Positions 21,457-33,415 of a stretch of DNA of 64,000 bases are shown piece by piece. The DNA is from Aspergillus flavus. Its lineage: Eukaryota; Ascomycota; Eurotiomycetes; Eurotiales; Aspergillaceae. The notes below the pieces were generated by a model. The model saw nothing but the letters and a program-made list of their open reading frames with translations, searched no databases and was not told the DNA's origin. The stretch covers positions 620,001 to 684,000 of the forward strand of contig NC_092409.1 in NCBI RefSeq assembly GCF_009017415.1, written 5' to 3'. Both the position numbers and the translations under genes were made by a program. The number at the start of each line of letters is the position of its first letter. Within the stretch, counting starts at the first letter, position 1.

Positions 21457-24400
21457 TCATGTAGAGTATCCCTTCTGAAGTTTACTTCGGCTAGCAGCTA
21501 ACTGTGCAATTGTCGCAACCGTACTGCCGATGATATCAAAGATAGCAATATTGGCCTTCAACTCCGTATCAAGCCACGTCCGAAGCTCTACAGCGACGAG
21601 AGAATCCACCCCGTATTTGCTTAGGTGTTTATCGGGATCAATATCCTTCTCGTCCATTGCCAGAGCGCTGGAGAGTTTAGCAGTTAGAGCTCTTGTAACT
21701 GCATGGCTACCTTCCTGCAAAGACCGGGCATTTTCCATGGCCGCTGCAAGTTGGAAAGTCTGCTCTCGACTCGGTAAGTCTTGTGAGTGTGCTTCGTCCA
21801 GTGTCATACACTTAAATAATGGCTTCTCTGGCCAATTTGCTCTTTCTCTGACTTCGGGTTGAACACCGATTGAGGGTTGGCAGTCAAGCTCATATCCATG
21901 CAAGGGGCTACAGTAGCAGTCAACCAGAGCCTTAAGCTCAGATTCTGTTATGGGTGTAGAAACAGAATTTGATTGCCATCTTGGCAAAAGCTTCGGATTG
22001 TTTGCCACAGCTCCAGTATATATGATTAGGCCCAGATCTAGTGACGCAGCACTCTCGCCCATGTTCACTCGGTACCGCGCGAGAGCGTCCTGAAAAGTGT
22101 TTCCGGCAGCATAGTTAGCTTGACCATGAGTGCCAATGATGCCCGATAAAGACGAGAGTAGAATGAAGAATTCCATTCCCCCTGGCAAAAGACAGTGTAG
22201 ATTCCACGATCCTTGAGCTTTTGGCTTTACTGCTGCCTCCCAGTCTTTGTATGACATACTCTCGAAGGTACGATCCTAAGCCATTTTAGCAAGGGGAGGG
22301 TCGTAGGCATAATGTCATTGACTAACCCGCAAGACCATGGCAGCCTGGATACACCCCTTGATAGGAGGTAGTTGAGGCTGCCATTCTTCAAGCACCTTTC
22401 GCAAGGAGCTCTCGTTACATATATCACAAGCTAAGGCAATAGCCCTCGCACCCTTCGATTGTAAAGAGTTGATAAACTTCATGGCTTCAGGGCCTTTGGC
22501 TCCTGAGCGTGAGAGCAGGAGCAGGGTTCGGGCGCCACGATCCACAAGCCAGGCTGCGATGCTTTGGCCAATACCCCCGAGACCACCCGCAATCACATAT
22601 GTTGCGTTGCCGTCGCAGGTGAAGTTAGGCTTTGTATTCATGACGGTCTGTCATACGGGCTTAGCTGTGAAAGACCTATTAAAAGGTTTTGTACGTACCG
22701 TGACCATATCTTCCATTCCCACATCGATTACCAACTTCCCTTGGTGCTTGCCTGTCTGCATGAATCTGAAGGCAGCCTCAATATCACCAATCCTGTAAGT
22801 AGTAATTGGCTGCACTGGTCGCAAAGTACCGTCTGACATCAATGATAGTATGTCGTCCAAAGCCGATAAGCAGAGGTCGGGTCGATCCATCATCACCCCC
22901 CCTAAATCGAACCCTCTGAACATGGTATTGCGAAGGAACATGCTGAGAGGCAGATTATTATTTGACAAGATATCCCGCTTTCCAATTTCAATAAAGCGGC
23001 CATATGTTGCAATACATTTCCAGGAAGCCAGCATTGCCTCACCGGATAGAGAGTTTAATACCACGTTAACGCCTTTGCCTCTGGTTCTTCTCATTACCGC
23101 TTTTGCAAACCCTGTTGATCGGCTAGAGAATATATGGTCTTCAGGAATTCCATACACTTCCATAATCAATTGCTTTTTAGATTCAGAACCGACAGTCGTA
23201 TATATCTCCGCACCGACGTATTGTGCAATTTGAATAGCCGCCTGCCCGGTACCGCCGGCCCCTGAGTGGATTAGTATCGATTGCCCGGCTTGAAGGGAGG
23301 CAGCTTGTCTTAGTGCAATATAAGATGTAACGAAGCTAACTGGAATGGAAGCTGCATCCGTGTATGACATGCCTGCGGGAATAATTGCGACTGGGCCTGT
23401 CTCTGGGAGGCGAATGTAGGTGGAAAAAGCAGTGGGATATAGAGCAGCAACGCGATCCCCAACCTTGATTCTTCTACATGAGTCCCCGACGCGGACAACA
23501 ACACCAGCGCATTCAAGGCCTGCGTCGTTCGACTCAAGTTGGCCTAAGGACACCAGTACATCACGAAAGTTGATACCAACCGATCTGTTTTGGATCTCAA
23601 TTTCATTAGGTCCCAGATGCTGTTGTACAGCATAGTCCTCAATAAATTTGAATCCGTTTAGCATGCATGGTGAGTATACGTCCAGTTTAAGAGGTGGACC
23701 GGAGCCGAATTTCTGCTTCATTTCTGCTGCCACTTGTTCCAGTTCATAGATAGCTTTGTTTAGAACCGGATCAACAGTTAATCGAGGAATATGCAAAAGC
23801 CCGTTGGACTCAATATATTCCGTATCGATACTTTCTGTGGCACTCAAAATTCGTTGGCTAAGCTTTGCGATGGTCTCAAAATGAGGGACTTTTGGCGTTT
23901 CCGTAGGGTCCAGTGCAAGGATGTAGCGAGATCTGTTCCCATCTTCTTCCGACAGTACTCTAAGCAGCCCATCTATCAGGTGCGACTTCGGCTGTGAGAG
24001 CTGTTTCCCGCCTCCGTTAGTTACCCATAACATAGGATCGGCCGAAAGTAGAAGAGGCTGCAGTCTATTGTATATGTCCTCCCCGATATCATATAACACT
24101 GGTTTTTGATACTCTAGGAGGAAAACCCGCAGGGTCGCTTTAGAATCGGGGGTTGCATCCTGGATTGGAATGAGCCTAGCAAGATTGGTTTGAGTTGTGT
24201 AATGACGGGCAAGAGTACGTCCTAGGTCCAGCTGTGCAAGATCATTAGGCTCATATACAATGTCAATGGGCCGATCGTAGGTTAATTGAGATGGGTTTTG
24301 TGTGGCTGTGGAGATAATGACTGCCGTCTCATGGCATATCCGATCATCATAGTCTGGGAAGAAGATCTCGCAACCGGTATAGCCAGCTTGTAATAGAAGA

Positions 24401-27400
24401 CTGTTCCATTGGGACTCATCCACAAATGGACCAAGAAATCTGTATGGTTCTGAACCTGCTCAGGTTAGTGGGAAAACGTAAAAAATCTCCACAGAGAAGC
24501 GCTAACCAAGCCACCATCCATCGAGAAGGCCAAATACTCCAGCAGCACGGATGGCGGAGGCATTCGTCAGCTCGACTAATATTAACTTTCCACCACTTTA
24601 CAAGATTAGCGAAATGTGCACCTGCGGAAGTTGACTATTTTTCTTACGGCTTCAGCAGTCTTCGAGCATGGGTCAGTGTTCTGGCTAAATCTGAAGTAGC
24701 ATGAAACACCTGGAGATATAGAAAGTTAGTACTTGATCAAGAGCTATGCTCAATGTGACGGTGAGCCCGTACCATACAAGCGAGAAGGAGGTCATATGTT
24801 GCATATTCAAAGCCCTGATCTGCCGGGTCCTCCTCAATGTCTAGTGTTCTGAATGCTATGCGACTCCCTTCAGACGCAAACTGCTTCGCAGCTTCGTCGA
24901 AAAAGGAGCGCGATATATCCGTATACTCCCAATGTGCGTACTTAGGGCTCATTGATTTGTGCTCATAGCTCTTTCCGAGAATGCGCAGTAGAGCCGCCGT
25001 CGCACATCCCGTCCCAGCGCCAACCTCTAGAATTTTCATCTGCGGATTGGCATGGGCTAGAAGTTCAACGTACTTTTCCAAGTACCTGAAGCCGTGCGAA
25101 TATTCCACCTAAAGCAACATAAAATAAGCTTGAGGACAGTACAAACCATTGGATAGGATCAGCCTCACCATTTCAGCATAAAAGTCCCTAGCTAGGTTTT
25201 CCTGGTACAAGAATGCCAATGGGTCCAGCTCATTGTTCAAGAACTCTACCAAGTGCCGCGTGACCCTCACAAGCAGCTCACCCTGTTTACCCTTCCTCAT
25301 TACCCGTGATTCAAGCCCTTGTATAAACTTTGTATCACTAAATCGGCTCTTCCATGGCTCTGTAGAGAACATAAGCTCCCCACCCAGGAGGCGTTCTTGG
25401 TGGTGCCTCATCCAGTCAATATATTTCTTAAGGTGCGGCTTTTGGGGCTCTATATCACGCTGTGATATGACTTGTAATGTTTCCGTGATTCGAACCATCA
25501 CGAGGAAGTCAAGCTCAATGAGGAAGTCTTTGGGTATAGCCAAATCCGGATACGCCCCGCGACATACGGTATGGATTTCATCGTTGCTCAGGAGATTAAT
25601 ATCAGGCTTGCACTCAAAGCGATGACACAGATTGTCCTTCACGGGACTTGTGCTTTCTGTAGGCGCTTTTGAGGTAATGGCGGTGAATTTCAGTCCTTCG
25701 ATAGACACCATCACCTCGCGAAGATCCCGGTCGAATGCCCTTATTGATGTCAACAATGTGCCAGTCTCCGAGGTCTCCGTCACTGTGTGGGTCTTGAGAG
25801 CTTTGCATTTGGAACAGTTTGCAGCTACCCGCATACTCGCGATATACGTTGGTACAGAGGTAGGAACCGTTCTTGTGCCTCCCTGTATTATAGACCATAC
25901 CATGGTCTGGATAATTCCATCCAGGGTAGTAGGGTGGATTGTATCTTGCATAGAGACTTTGACATTGTTCACGTCTCCAATGACTTCCCGTTCTCCTTTT
26001 CCACCCACGGCCAGAGCGTGTATCTGCCTAAAGGTCTTGCCATATTCAAATCCGCATCTGGCCATATGATCATATATCACGTCACTGTAAACGGTTGAAC
26101 CGCATCCATCTGGTGCTTTTGAGAAGGAATATAGCGAGTCGGCGAGGTCCTCTCGTTCTAGCCTATCCCCATTGACTGGATCAGGCTCGTCCGGTTGGTA
26201 CAAGATGTGGATACGTCCACGGCAATTTTCGGTCCAACAATCATTCACATATGTGCACAATTTGAACGAAAATAGATGAGAATATTTGTTCTCCATGCTG
26301 TCGTCAGGTCTCATATAAAGGTTCGTCTCAACACCGCCCTCTCCCTGGGGAATTCGAATGCTGGCAAGAAGTGATATATCTTCCAACTTGAATCCGGAGA
26401 TTACCCTACCTGGACTCGCAAGCTGCTTGGCTGCCTCTATCGGCATTACAAGCATTACTGCCCCGGGATATATGATTGTCCCTGAAATCTAGCGCCTACT
26501 GTCAGTTATCGCTCTGATACAGATAGTGCGCAATGTTCGAACCTGATGATCCTTAATCCATGGCAAGTCAGAGGCCCGAATGATATGCCGCCAACGTGGC
26601 TCTAAGGGATTCCAGTTCGAGTCTGGCATGCCAAGCAGATCGTTTTTCTTAACCTTTGGAAGTCGCTGGTTTCTGCTAATTTGGCTTTCGTGCCAATAGG
26701 ACCTACTATGATTGAAGGGATACTCAGGTAAACAAGGTAAGCACATCGGTCGTTCCTGCTCTATGGTACATCGGTTCACGTGAGACAGGTTTATTGGGTA
26801 TCCAGCAGCGTATAAGTGACCGGCAGCTTGTAGGAATGATTCCAAGGCCGATACTTCCCTGACGAGTACTGGGTGGTATACGGCTGCGGGACCCTCGATT
26901 ATCTTCTGAATATCTTTAACGGGGCCCTGTAGAACTGAGTGAGGTCCAACCTCAAGAAGATGGTGCATCCTTAATGACTGTCGGTGGCTACCATCAAGCT
27001 TCTTGATAGTCACATCAGTGGTGTTCGAGCAGAGCGTAGTCAAAGCGTCACTAAAGTTGACAGTTGATACCAAATTCTGCACCCAGTATGATGCGCTCTG
27101 CATCTCACTGTGTGAGATCCAGGTCCCGGTCACAGAAGAGAGAATGTTTGGACGTTTGCCCTTATGGTTTGTTCCTTCTACCTGGCCTATCGCCTGGTGG
27201 TAATGTGTCGCGATCTCGCTCATTTGGAAGGAATGGTACGCCACCTTAACCTTCAGCCTTCTGCAAAATATGTGCTCTTGCTCAAGGTAGCCCTCTAGTG
27301 TGTCGATTTGTTGCTGTTCTCCCGATACTGTGGTACTTTGAGGGCTATTTTTACAAGCAATGGTTAGCCTCGAAGCCGAGTAGTGAATAGACGTCCTTTC

Positions 27401-29852
27401 AAGAAATGGTGCAATAGCCTCTCGCGACAGACCAACTGCAAGCATTGCTCCATTGATACTGCTGAACTGTTCCAGCTTGCTGGTCCATAATCCGCGGTAA
27501 AAGGCGATCTTCCATGCAGACTCTCGGGTTATGCCATGGGCACAGTACCTATAGGATGTGTCAGCTAGTATCACGCCATAGCAGAGGGTCACATGGATTA
27601 TCGTACGCCGCGGCGATTTCACCTGAGGAATGTCCGACTACAGCTTCAGGAACGATTCCCGTGTGATGTAAGAGGTCAACCAGGGCAATCTGTAGAGCTG
27701 TGCAGAGCATCTGGCTGTACTCCGTGTTGTTGACATTTGACTCGAGTTCTGGTTTCTGTAACTCCTCTGTAATCGGTGAGCTAATGTCTCCAATGACTGG
27801 GAATGTAGTGATTTCCCTCTTACCCATCAGGTCCCACCGACATCCGAGAGTCTGTATGTATGATCCAGCTTGCTGGATACTGTCGCGAAATACAGGGTAA
27901 GCATCAAGTAGCTCCCGGCCCATAGCATACCACTGTGCTCCTTGCTAAAGGTTGTTGGACGTCAGTTAGGAATAACACAAGGAAGGGAGTTTCCCGTACC
28001 CCAGTAAATATAAACGCTAGATTAGGGGATGCTATCGTCTGCTGAGGTCCAACAAGGCCATCAACGACGTGTGACCAGTCATCATTAGGATGAACAACGG
28101 CAAACGTTCTCCATGAATGATGCGTTCGACGAAGACTCAAGGTGTACGCTAGGTTATTAAGGAAGCGTTGTTTCTCTGTGGTAGCTATCTCAAGGGAAGA
28201 AAAGAACGATCTCCAGACATCCTTAAGGCGCGAAAAGCCATCCTCATCGGTTGAAGACAGAACGAACAATCTAGGTGAAGCGGTCTCTTCTTTTGGTAAA
28301 CCGTTCGATGTATGCACAGTTGTATTATGGTTTGCTTGAAAGTTGCTGGCCTGCAAAGAGTGATAGGCATCATCCAACACTATGTGACCGTTTGAGCCTC
28401 CAAAGCCAAAGGAACTTACAGAGGCTCGCCGCAAGCCGTCTGTTGGCCAGGGAACTTGCTTGTCCCCCACCTTGATCCTGAGATAGGCATCATCGATTCT
28501 AGGATTCAGTTGCTGAAAGTCGGTATTTTGGGGGATTATTCCTTTTTCGAGAGCTATCACGGTTTTTATGACACCAGCAACCCCACTTGCACCCTCCAAG
28601 TGACCAATTGTGGATTTGACAGATCCTCTGCGTTTTCTCTATTAGTATGCGGTATTGACATGGGAGAAAAACAACATACATATATACGGGATCGTCACTA
28701 GTCCGATGGTTTCGGAAAATAGATCCAATTGCCCGAGCTTCAATAGGATCTCCCACTGCTGTTCCTGTTCGAATAGTGAGACTTTGAACATAACTGGCTT
28801 GCGATCGAGCAGTATAATTCGAACGACACGAAGAAGTAGTGGCAGACCGAGCATACCTGTTCCATGAGCCTCGACATAGCGTGTCAGAGACAAGTCAAGG
28901 TCAGCTTTATTATAAGTGTCTAGGATGAGCTGTTGCTGCAAGGCCATGCTAGGCTGCGTTATTCCTTGAGTTCGTCCGTCTTGGTTCGATCCTGATGAGC
29001 GAATCACTGCTCTAATAGTATCGTTGTGATCGATAGCATCCTTAAGAGGGCGAAGTACCAGGACTCCAACTCCCTCGCCACGAGCATACCCATTGCCGCG
29101 CTGATCAAAACTGTATGACCTGCTCTCGTTAGACAATAAACCGAGGTTATCCAACGGTAGACTGGTGTCAAGTCCGATGATCGCATTGCTACCAATAGCC
29201 ACGCCCTACGAGGACAATTAATGGAAGATCCTCCTGTGAGTGAACGTGGACATACCATAGAGGAGTCCCCACTCCAAATAGATTTGCACGCAAGGTCAAG
29301 GGCTATCAGACTACTGGAGCATGCTGTGTCTACAGTAGCACTCGGGCCAGTGAGATTGAAGAACCAGCTAACTCTATTAGATAGCATATTCATCCCAGTC
29401 CCTGTAGAATGAAACTTGGGCAGAGCCATAGGATCCTTGACTTGCATGAACGTATAGTCATGGCTAAACGATCCAGTGTACACGCAGGTCTTCGACCACG
29501 ATGCCTGACTAAGGGTCATTCCAGCATTCTCGAAAGCGTGATAGACAGTCTCCAAAATTAGACGCTGCTGGGGGTCCATTGCCTCTGCCTCTGCCGCATT
29601 AATTGAGAAAAATGCGGCATCAAAACGACTTATATCTTGATTCAAGAAGTTAGCCCCGCGGGTTGATATCTGATCAAGACGATCGCGATCTGGATGGTAA
29701 AATGCATCAATGTTTGATCGATCGGGTGGATAGTCTCTCATTGTCATCTGGCCTTCTGTAATCAATTTCCAGAATGATTCAGGAGATACGGCGTCCCCTG
29801 GAAATTTAAGGGACATTCCAGTTATAGCTAGCGGCTCCAGAGAAGGGCTCAT
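21457..29852 (-). CDS. Highly reducing type I polyketide synthase, KS-AT-DH-MT-ER-KR-ACP
   Basis: Multidomain enzyme of about 2,550 residues with about ten introns, all with GT-AG ends that restore the frame. Order on the minus strand: KS with active-site DTACSSSL and EAHGTG (about 29.8-28.4 kb); AT with GHSSGE (27.9-26.9 kb); DH with H-x3-G-x4-P formed across an intron (DHQ/ISGTIIYP) and DGIIQ as second motif (26.6-25.7 kb); a C-methyltransferase with LEVGAGTGCATAALL (25.1-24.5 kb); ER with IHSGAGGTGQAA (23.7-22.7 kb); KR with GGLGGIG and the YAAGN active site (22.6-22.0 kb); ACP with GVDSLVAVE. All key residues are present, so it should make a reduced, methyl-branched chain. The start is the ATG before SPSLEPLAITGM. 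No release domain is fused; the divergent hydrolase probably supplies release. The layout is that of LovF-type synthases. Confidence 0.96.
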
Positions 29853-30530
29853 TGTTGTAGTGTCGTACAAACGATGGCAGCGTGGTGGTTCCGTGTGTCC
29901 GGCGTCTTCCTATGTTCAATAATAGAGATATTTGAGATCTGACACGAGGATCCCCAGAATCTCTTTCATACATTGTATAAGTTACATATCCTCTTCCGGT
30001 GTGGGTGGCTGAAGTTTGACTTTATTCTGTTCTTGATTCGGTTGGTGCCAGCACAACGCCTAAACGCCATTGATTCGATGATTAAAACAGATGATTCAAT
30101 GACTAAATAGCTTACCAGGAATACCGTATGCACAGGCAGGGCAGTCACAAAACAGGTAACAATCTTCGGTTCGCCTTCTCTACTGCGAGTAGAGGAGCTT
30201 CCCTTGCCTGTATATGACGGCGCATCGATTCCACACGTGTTCTCTTCTATATTTTCACAAACCTTGCCATGGTCTCGGAGCTGGTTAACATCATAGATCT
30301 AGTGGTGGAAAACAAGGATTGTCAAGGCAATAAGCTTGGATCAATGACAAGAGTATATATCTGTATTCCAATCCGGTAAAATGTAGAACGGAGAGATTTG
30401 AATATATCTCACCCCTGAGCTCTACTCTAGAATTGCTGAAGGCATACTTAACCATTTATTTCTGCCATTCTTCTTGCTCTCTTGTTGTTCTGCCCGGTGC
30501 TCCGTTATTACGGGGAGTGTGCAAGGAACA
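29853..30530. promoter_or_regulatory. Bidirectional promoter of the PKS and hydrolase genes
   Basis: These 678 bases separate two divergent genes of one probable pathway. I see no coding sequence. The DNA is moderately AT-rich. I did not identify a convincing operator, although several isolated CGG triplets occur (for example near 29990 and 30205). Shared control is inferred from the arrangement. Confidence 0.55.
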
Positions 30531-31423
30531 ATGCGCTTTCTCTGGTATGTATACCACGTTCCATCCTAAGTCCATACCGAATACTAATAAAGTGGCGGTA
30601 GCCTGCACGGTATGGGAGATAGTGCACAGGTAGGATGTCCTCTACACCTATACCTAGATATATCCTAACAGAGCTTTGTTAATTAATTTCCAGATATTAC
30701 AACAACAAACAGGTAAGCCTGACGGAGAAACTGGCTCGCACCCACATCTGAATAGGTGGCTGACGACTAGTACAGCAGCCATCCGGTACGAACTTTCCGA
30801 TAAGTACACGTACGAGTTTGTGGAAGGAGCAATACAGTGGGAACGATGTATGTCATGTGTGAATTATCTTGGAACATCCTTGCTCTAACCGTGGTACAGC
30901 GAACCAAGATGCTGGCTTTTCAGAGGGACCGACTTTCACCTATTGCCATCCTGAGCAGGCAGACTCATGCTTGCGCACAATTCACGACTTAGACCAATTC
31001 TTCGAAGAAGAGGGTCCCTTCGATGGCATCATTGGTTTTAGTTTGGGCGCAAGCTTGGCAATCTTGTGGTTGAAGCATAAACAGGAGGCCCTCAACATGG
31101 GAGACATAACCAGCCTACCCATTAAAGTTGTAATCCTGTTTTCCACCAGCTATGTCCATGATTACAGGGTGTTAGCAAAGGGCAATCCAGTGGCATGGGA
31201 TCCGAGTCATGCTGGTGCCCGATTGGACCTACCAAGTGCGCATATCTGGGGTGCAAAGGATCCATGCAAATCACTAGCACAGGCGGGTGCGGAGTTTTTT
31301 AACCATGATAAATTGTCTACATATATACATGAGAGAGGGCATGGCATTCCTTCTGCAATAGAAGAGGTTGTGCAAGTGGCGAAGGCCATCAACCGAGCCA
31401 TAGGGGCGATATCCCCGGCGTGA
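30531..31423 (+). CDS. FSH1/LovG-type serine hydrolase, probable polyketide-releasing thioesterase
   Basis: Alpha/beta hydrolase of the FSH1 family, cytosolic. The 5' end is split into short exons: ATG at 30531 gives MRFLC across the first intron, then LHGMGDSAQ, a 19-base exon (ILQQQT) and AAIRYELSDKYTYEFVEG; a last intron ends near 30898. The long final exon has the nucleophile elbow GFSLGAS, the acid region WGAKDP and the histidine in RGHGIPS, so the Ser-Asp-His triad is intact. LovG of the lovastatin pathway belongs to this family and cuts the chain from a highly reducing PKS. The divergent position 678 bases from a PKS without its own release domain supports the same job here. The exon calls depend on splice signals read by eye. 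Confidence 0.85.
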
Positions 31424-31622
31424 CGGGTTGGTATCCGAGGCCTGCTATGTTCAGCACTTTAGATACACCACAGTGAGAGTTGGGCACGTTACCATTGCAA
31501 TTGCAGATTTAAATATATATTATGGTAGAAGATAAGGCCACTAATCCAAAAATATCTGACGTGAAACTCCCAACAGTGGGAATGAAAGAGCAAAATAAAA
31601 AAATAAAAATAAAAAAGATATT

Positions 31623-31756
31623 GACGAGAGTGGGATTTGAACCCACGCCCCTTTCGAGACTGGAACCTTACTCCAGCTGAGAGATTATTAGTGAATGCTT
31701 GATAAGAAAGTGATAATAGTAGTACTAACCGCCTTAGACCGCTCGGCCATCTCGCC
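31623..31756 (-). tRNA. tRNA-Leu(AAG), interrupted
   Basis: On the minus strand the gene starts at 31756 with acceptor strand GGCGAGA, pairing with TCTCGTC at the 3' end (one G-U). The D arm (GCC/GGC), an anticodon stem CTGGA/TCCAG with loop GTAAGGT (anticodon AAG, U33, G37), a long variable arm (TCTC-GAAA-GGGG) and T arm GTGGG-TTCAAAT-CCCAC follow. The discriminator is A, as leucine tRNAs need, and a T-rich stretch behind the gene can end Pol III transcription. The mature parts add up to 81 nt. A 53-nt insertion lies between the D stem (base 26) and the anticodon stem (base 27), not at the usual 37/38 intron site. Both internal promoter boxes remain. Confidence 0.88.
31677..31729 (-). other. 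GT-AG intron-like insertion within tRNA-Leu
   Basis: This 53-nt insert reads GTTAGT at its 5' end, has CACTAATA about 15 bases before its 3' end and finishes CTCTCAG. These are the 5' site, branch site and 3' site of a fungal mRNA-type intron, at a typical length. Removing it exactly gives a perfect cloverleaf. It sits at position 26/27. The edges could shift by one base because a G flanks both ends. Whether the spliceosome or the tRNA endonuclease removes it cannot be read from the sequence. Confidence 0.75.
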
Positions 31757-33007
31757 TTAGATGAAAGAAATATTCTTGATGAAGTATTGATGAGCATAGC
31801 AATAACAAGCAAAACTATTGTATCTAAAGTCACAACTACTCCGCCCATGTGATTCGCCCGTCGGTCTTGGCAACCAAAAATAGACCCTGGGCCTGGTAAA
31901 ATACCACTTCTTATGAGCAATCAGTGGGCGAAAATGGGAATACCAGGTGTTAGGCTGCTAGGCCTCGTCGAGAGTCATTTTACGAATCGAGTGATCCATT
32001 CCCTTTGTGTTTTTTGTAGTGCACCCTTGAAAGATCTCAGCGTTGTAGGGAATCGTGAAGTCAAATATATATAAAGGTAAGGTGCATACGAAGTCGGCAA
32101 CGAGAGGCGCTTATCATACAGTCAATCATCAAACTAAGAATAGATGGGCATCTCTCTTCTCGCGAAATTAGTCGTCCTCCGCGTAGCATTATACTATGAG
32201 GCATCTCTATCGGGAGGCTGATTGAAGTATGTTTTGCATCCGAGAGGATGCCGATGGGTTACTATTCAAATCCAGAATCCTAACGATGACGCTCCCTTTC
32301 GTTCTAATTAGTTCAAGATGCAGGATATTGTGTTAACGCGGATCCCCAATAATATGGCTAGTTGCGTATTTCATCTCATTGATACAAACTCTCAACTTCA
32401 TGTAACCTGCAAGTTGCCTTGTGGCCATTCCGGCAGCTCGAGGTAACGTACAATTAATGAACCCCTAAATATCATCATAACGATCCCTAGTGTTGTTTCA
32501 GATGTATGGGGATTTCAAAAGTTGCGCAGCAGCGAATGCAACCTCACGGAAGCTTTGGCTGATCGTCACAGAAAAGCCAATTTTAGCGATACGCCTTATA
32601 AAAGCAAAGGAAACCATTCGGGTTATCCAAATTTCGTACCACTGGTAGAAAAGCCCTTTGTTTATTATTATCATCATTAATCAAGAAGTTATTTCACATT
32701 GAATAGTTTAAAAACTAGTACGGAGAAGTCTATGGTAGGGCGAATTCCCCTTTTTGGACCTACTAGAGTTTGCCCTGAAACGACTGAAAAATGGACCCAC
32801 GCAAAACGGACGAGACGATGCAACCAAGCTTCATCGCTCGAATCACTAGTTGCTTGCTTGTGAACGCTCGCTATTAATAAATAACCTAGCTTTGGCACTT
32901 CCCATATTCAACTGTATCCCTTTATAAATACCCTCCACGTTAAGCGCTCGCATTGCCAAAAATTACACCCCCGTATTCGAACTCTTCAATACTCAAGAAT
33001 CGCCATC
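31757..33007. other. Intergenic, tRNA to small secreted protein
   Basis: No further gene was recognised. The last 120 bases before 33008 hold a TATA-like tataaata (32923) and are probably the promoter of the small secreted protein. Confidence 0.5.
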
Positions 33008-33415
33008 ATGAGGGCCGATATCTCTGCAGTGTTAACCATCTTGGTTACGAGCACCCTAGCATTGGCAGCGCCAACGACTCCGGAGACAAGTGGTCATACC
33101 CAAGGTTAATAAACACCCCCCACGAGTTTATGGCTGCCTGCTAACCGCAGAAATTACCAACCAGATCTCCAGAGAAGGCAAAATAACGCGCTACTGAATG
33201 CTGTCGGTCTGGAGGACCATTCCAAGTATGCCGATAACAGTGGTGGGTTGTTCAGCAACCTGGCATCGAATGCGATGATTATCGGTGACCATATTAAATA
33301 CACAGTCGACCCGCCGAGTGCAGAGGAACCTCTCCCAAAAGGTCAGGATCCGCCGGCACGCGAAGCTCATCGCAAAGCTCATGTCGCCATCAACAAAGGC
33401 CTTGGTGCCTCCTGA
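33008..33415 (+). CDS. Small secreted protein with dibasic processing site, no cysteine
   Basis: Two exons (33008-33104 and 33165-33415) give 115 residues. The first 21 residues form a signal peptide ending ALA, before APTTPETSG. The intron has a weak donor (GTTAAT), a good branch site (GCTAAC) and uses the second AG (ACCAG), because the first AG breaks the frame. Directly after the joint comes LQRRQNN, a Kex2-type dibasic site, so a short propeptide and a mature part of about 75-80 residues are likely. The mature region has a GGLFSNLASNAMIIGDHIKYTVDPP segment and a basic tail (REAHRKAH), and the whole protein contains no cysteine. I recognise no family. Possible roles are a secreted peptide precursor or a cell-wall or colony-surface protein. 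The promoter TATA supports expression. Confidence 0.68.

Noticed and set aside
24426..25108. Possible break of the PKS in the methyltransferase region, where stops appear in all simple frames
   Set aside because: Two GT-AG introns restore a continuous protein (LLKPGGKLILVELTN, then GSEPYRFLGPFVDE), so the PKS is intact.
31623..31756. Reading the tRNA as a serine tRNA with anticodon ACT and a stem GGTTA/TAATC
   Set aside because: It would need a variable arm of about 36 nt and an unused anticodon, while the leucine reading has a perfect anticodon stem and A73.
31489..31920. A 143-codon open frame across the tRNA region
   Set aside because: It covers the tRNA-Leu gene and its flanks, has low-complexity parts and no family signal, so it is a chance frame.
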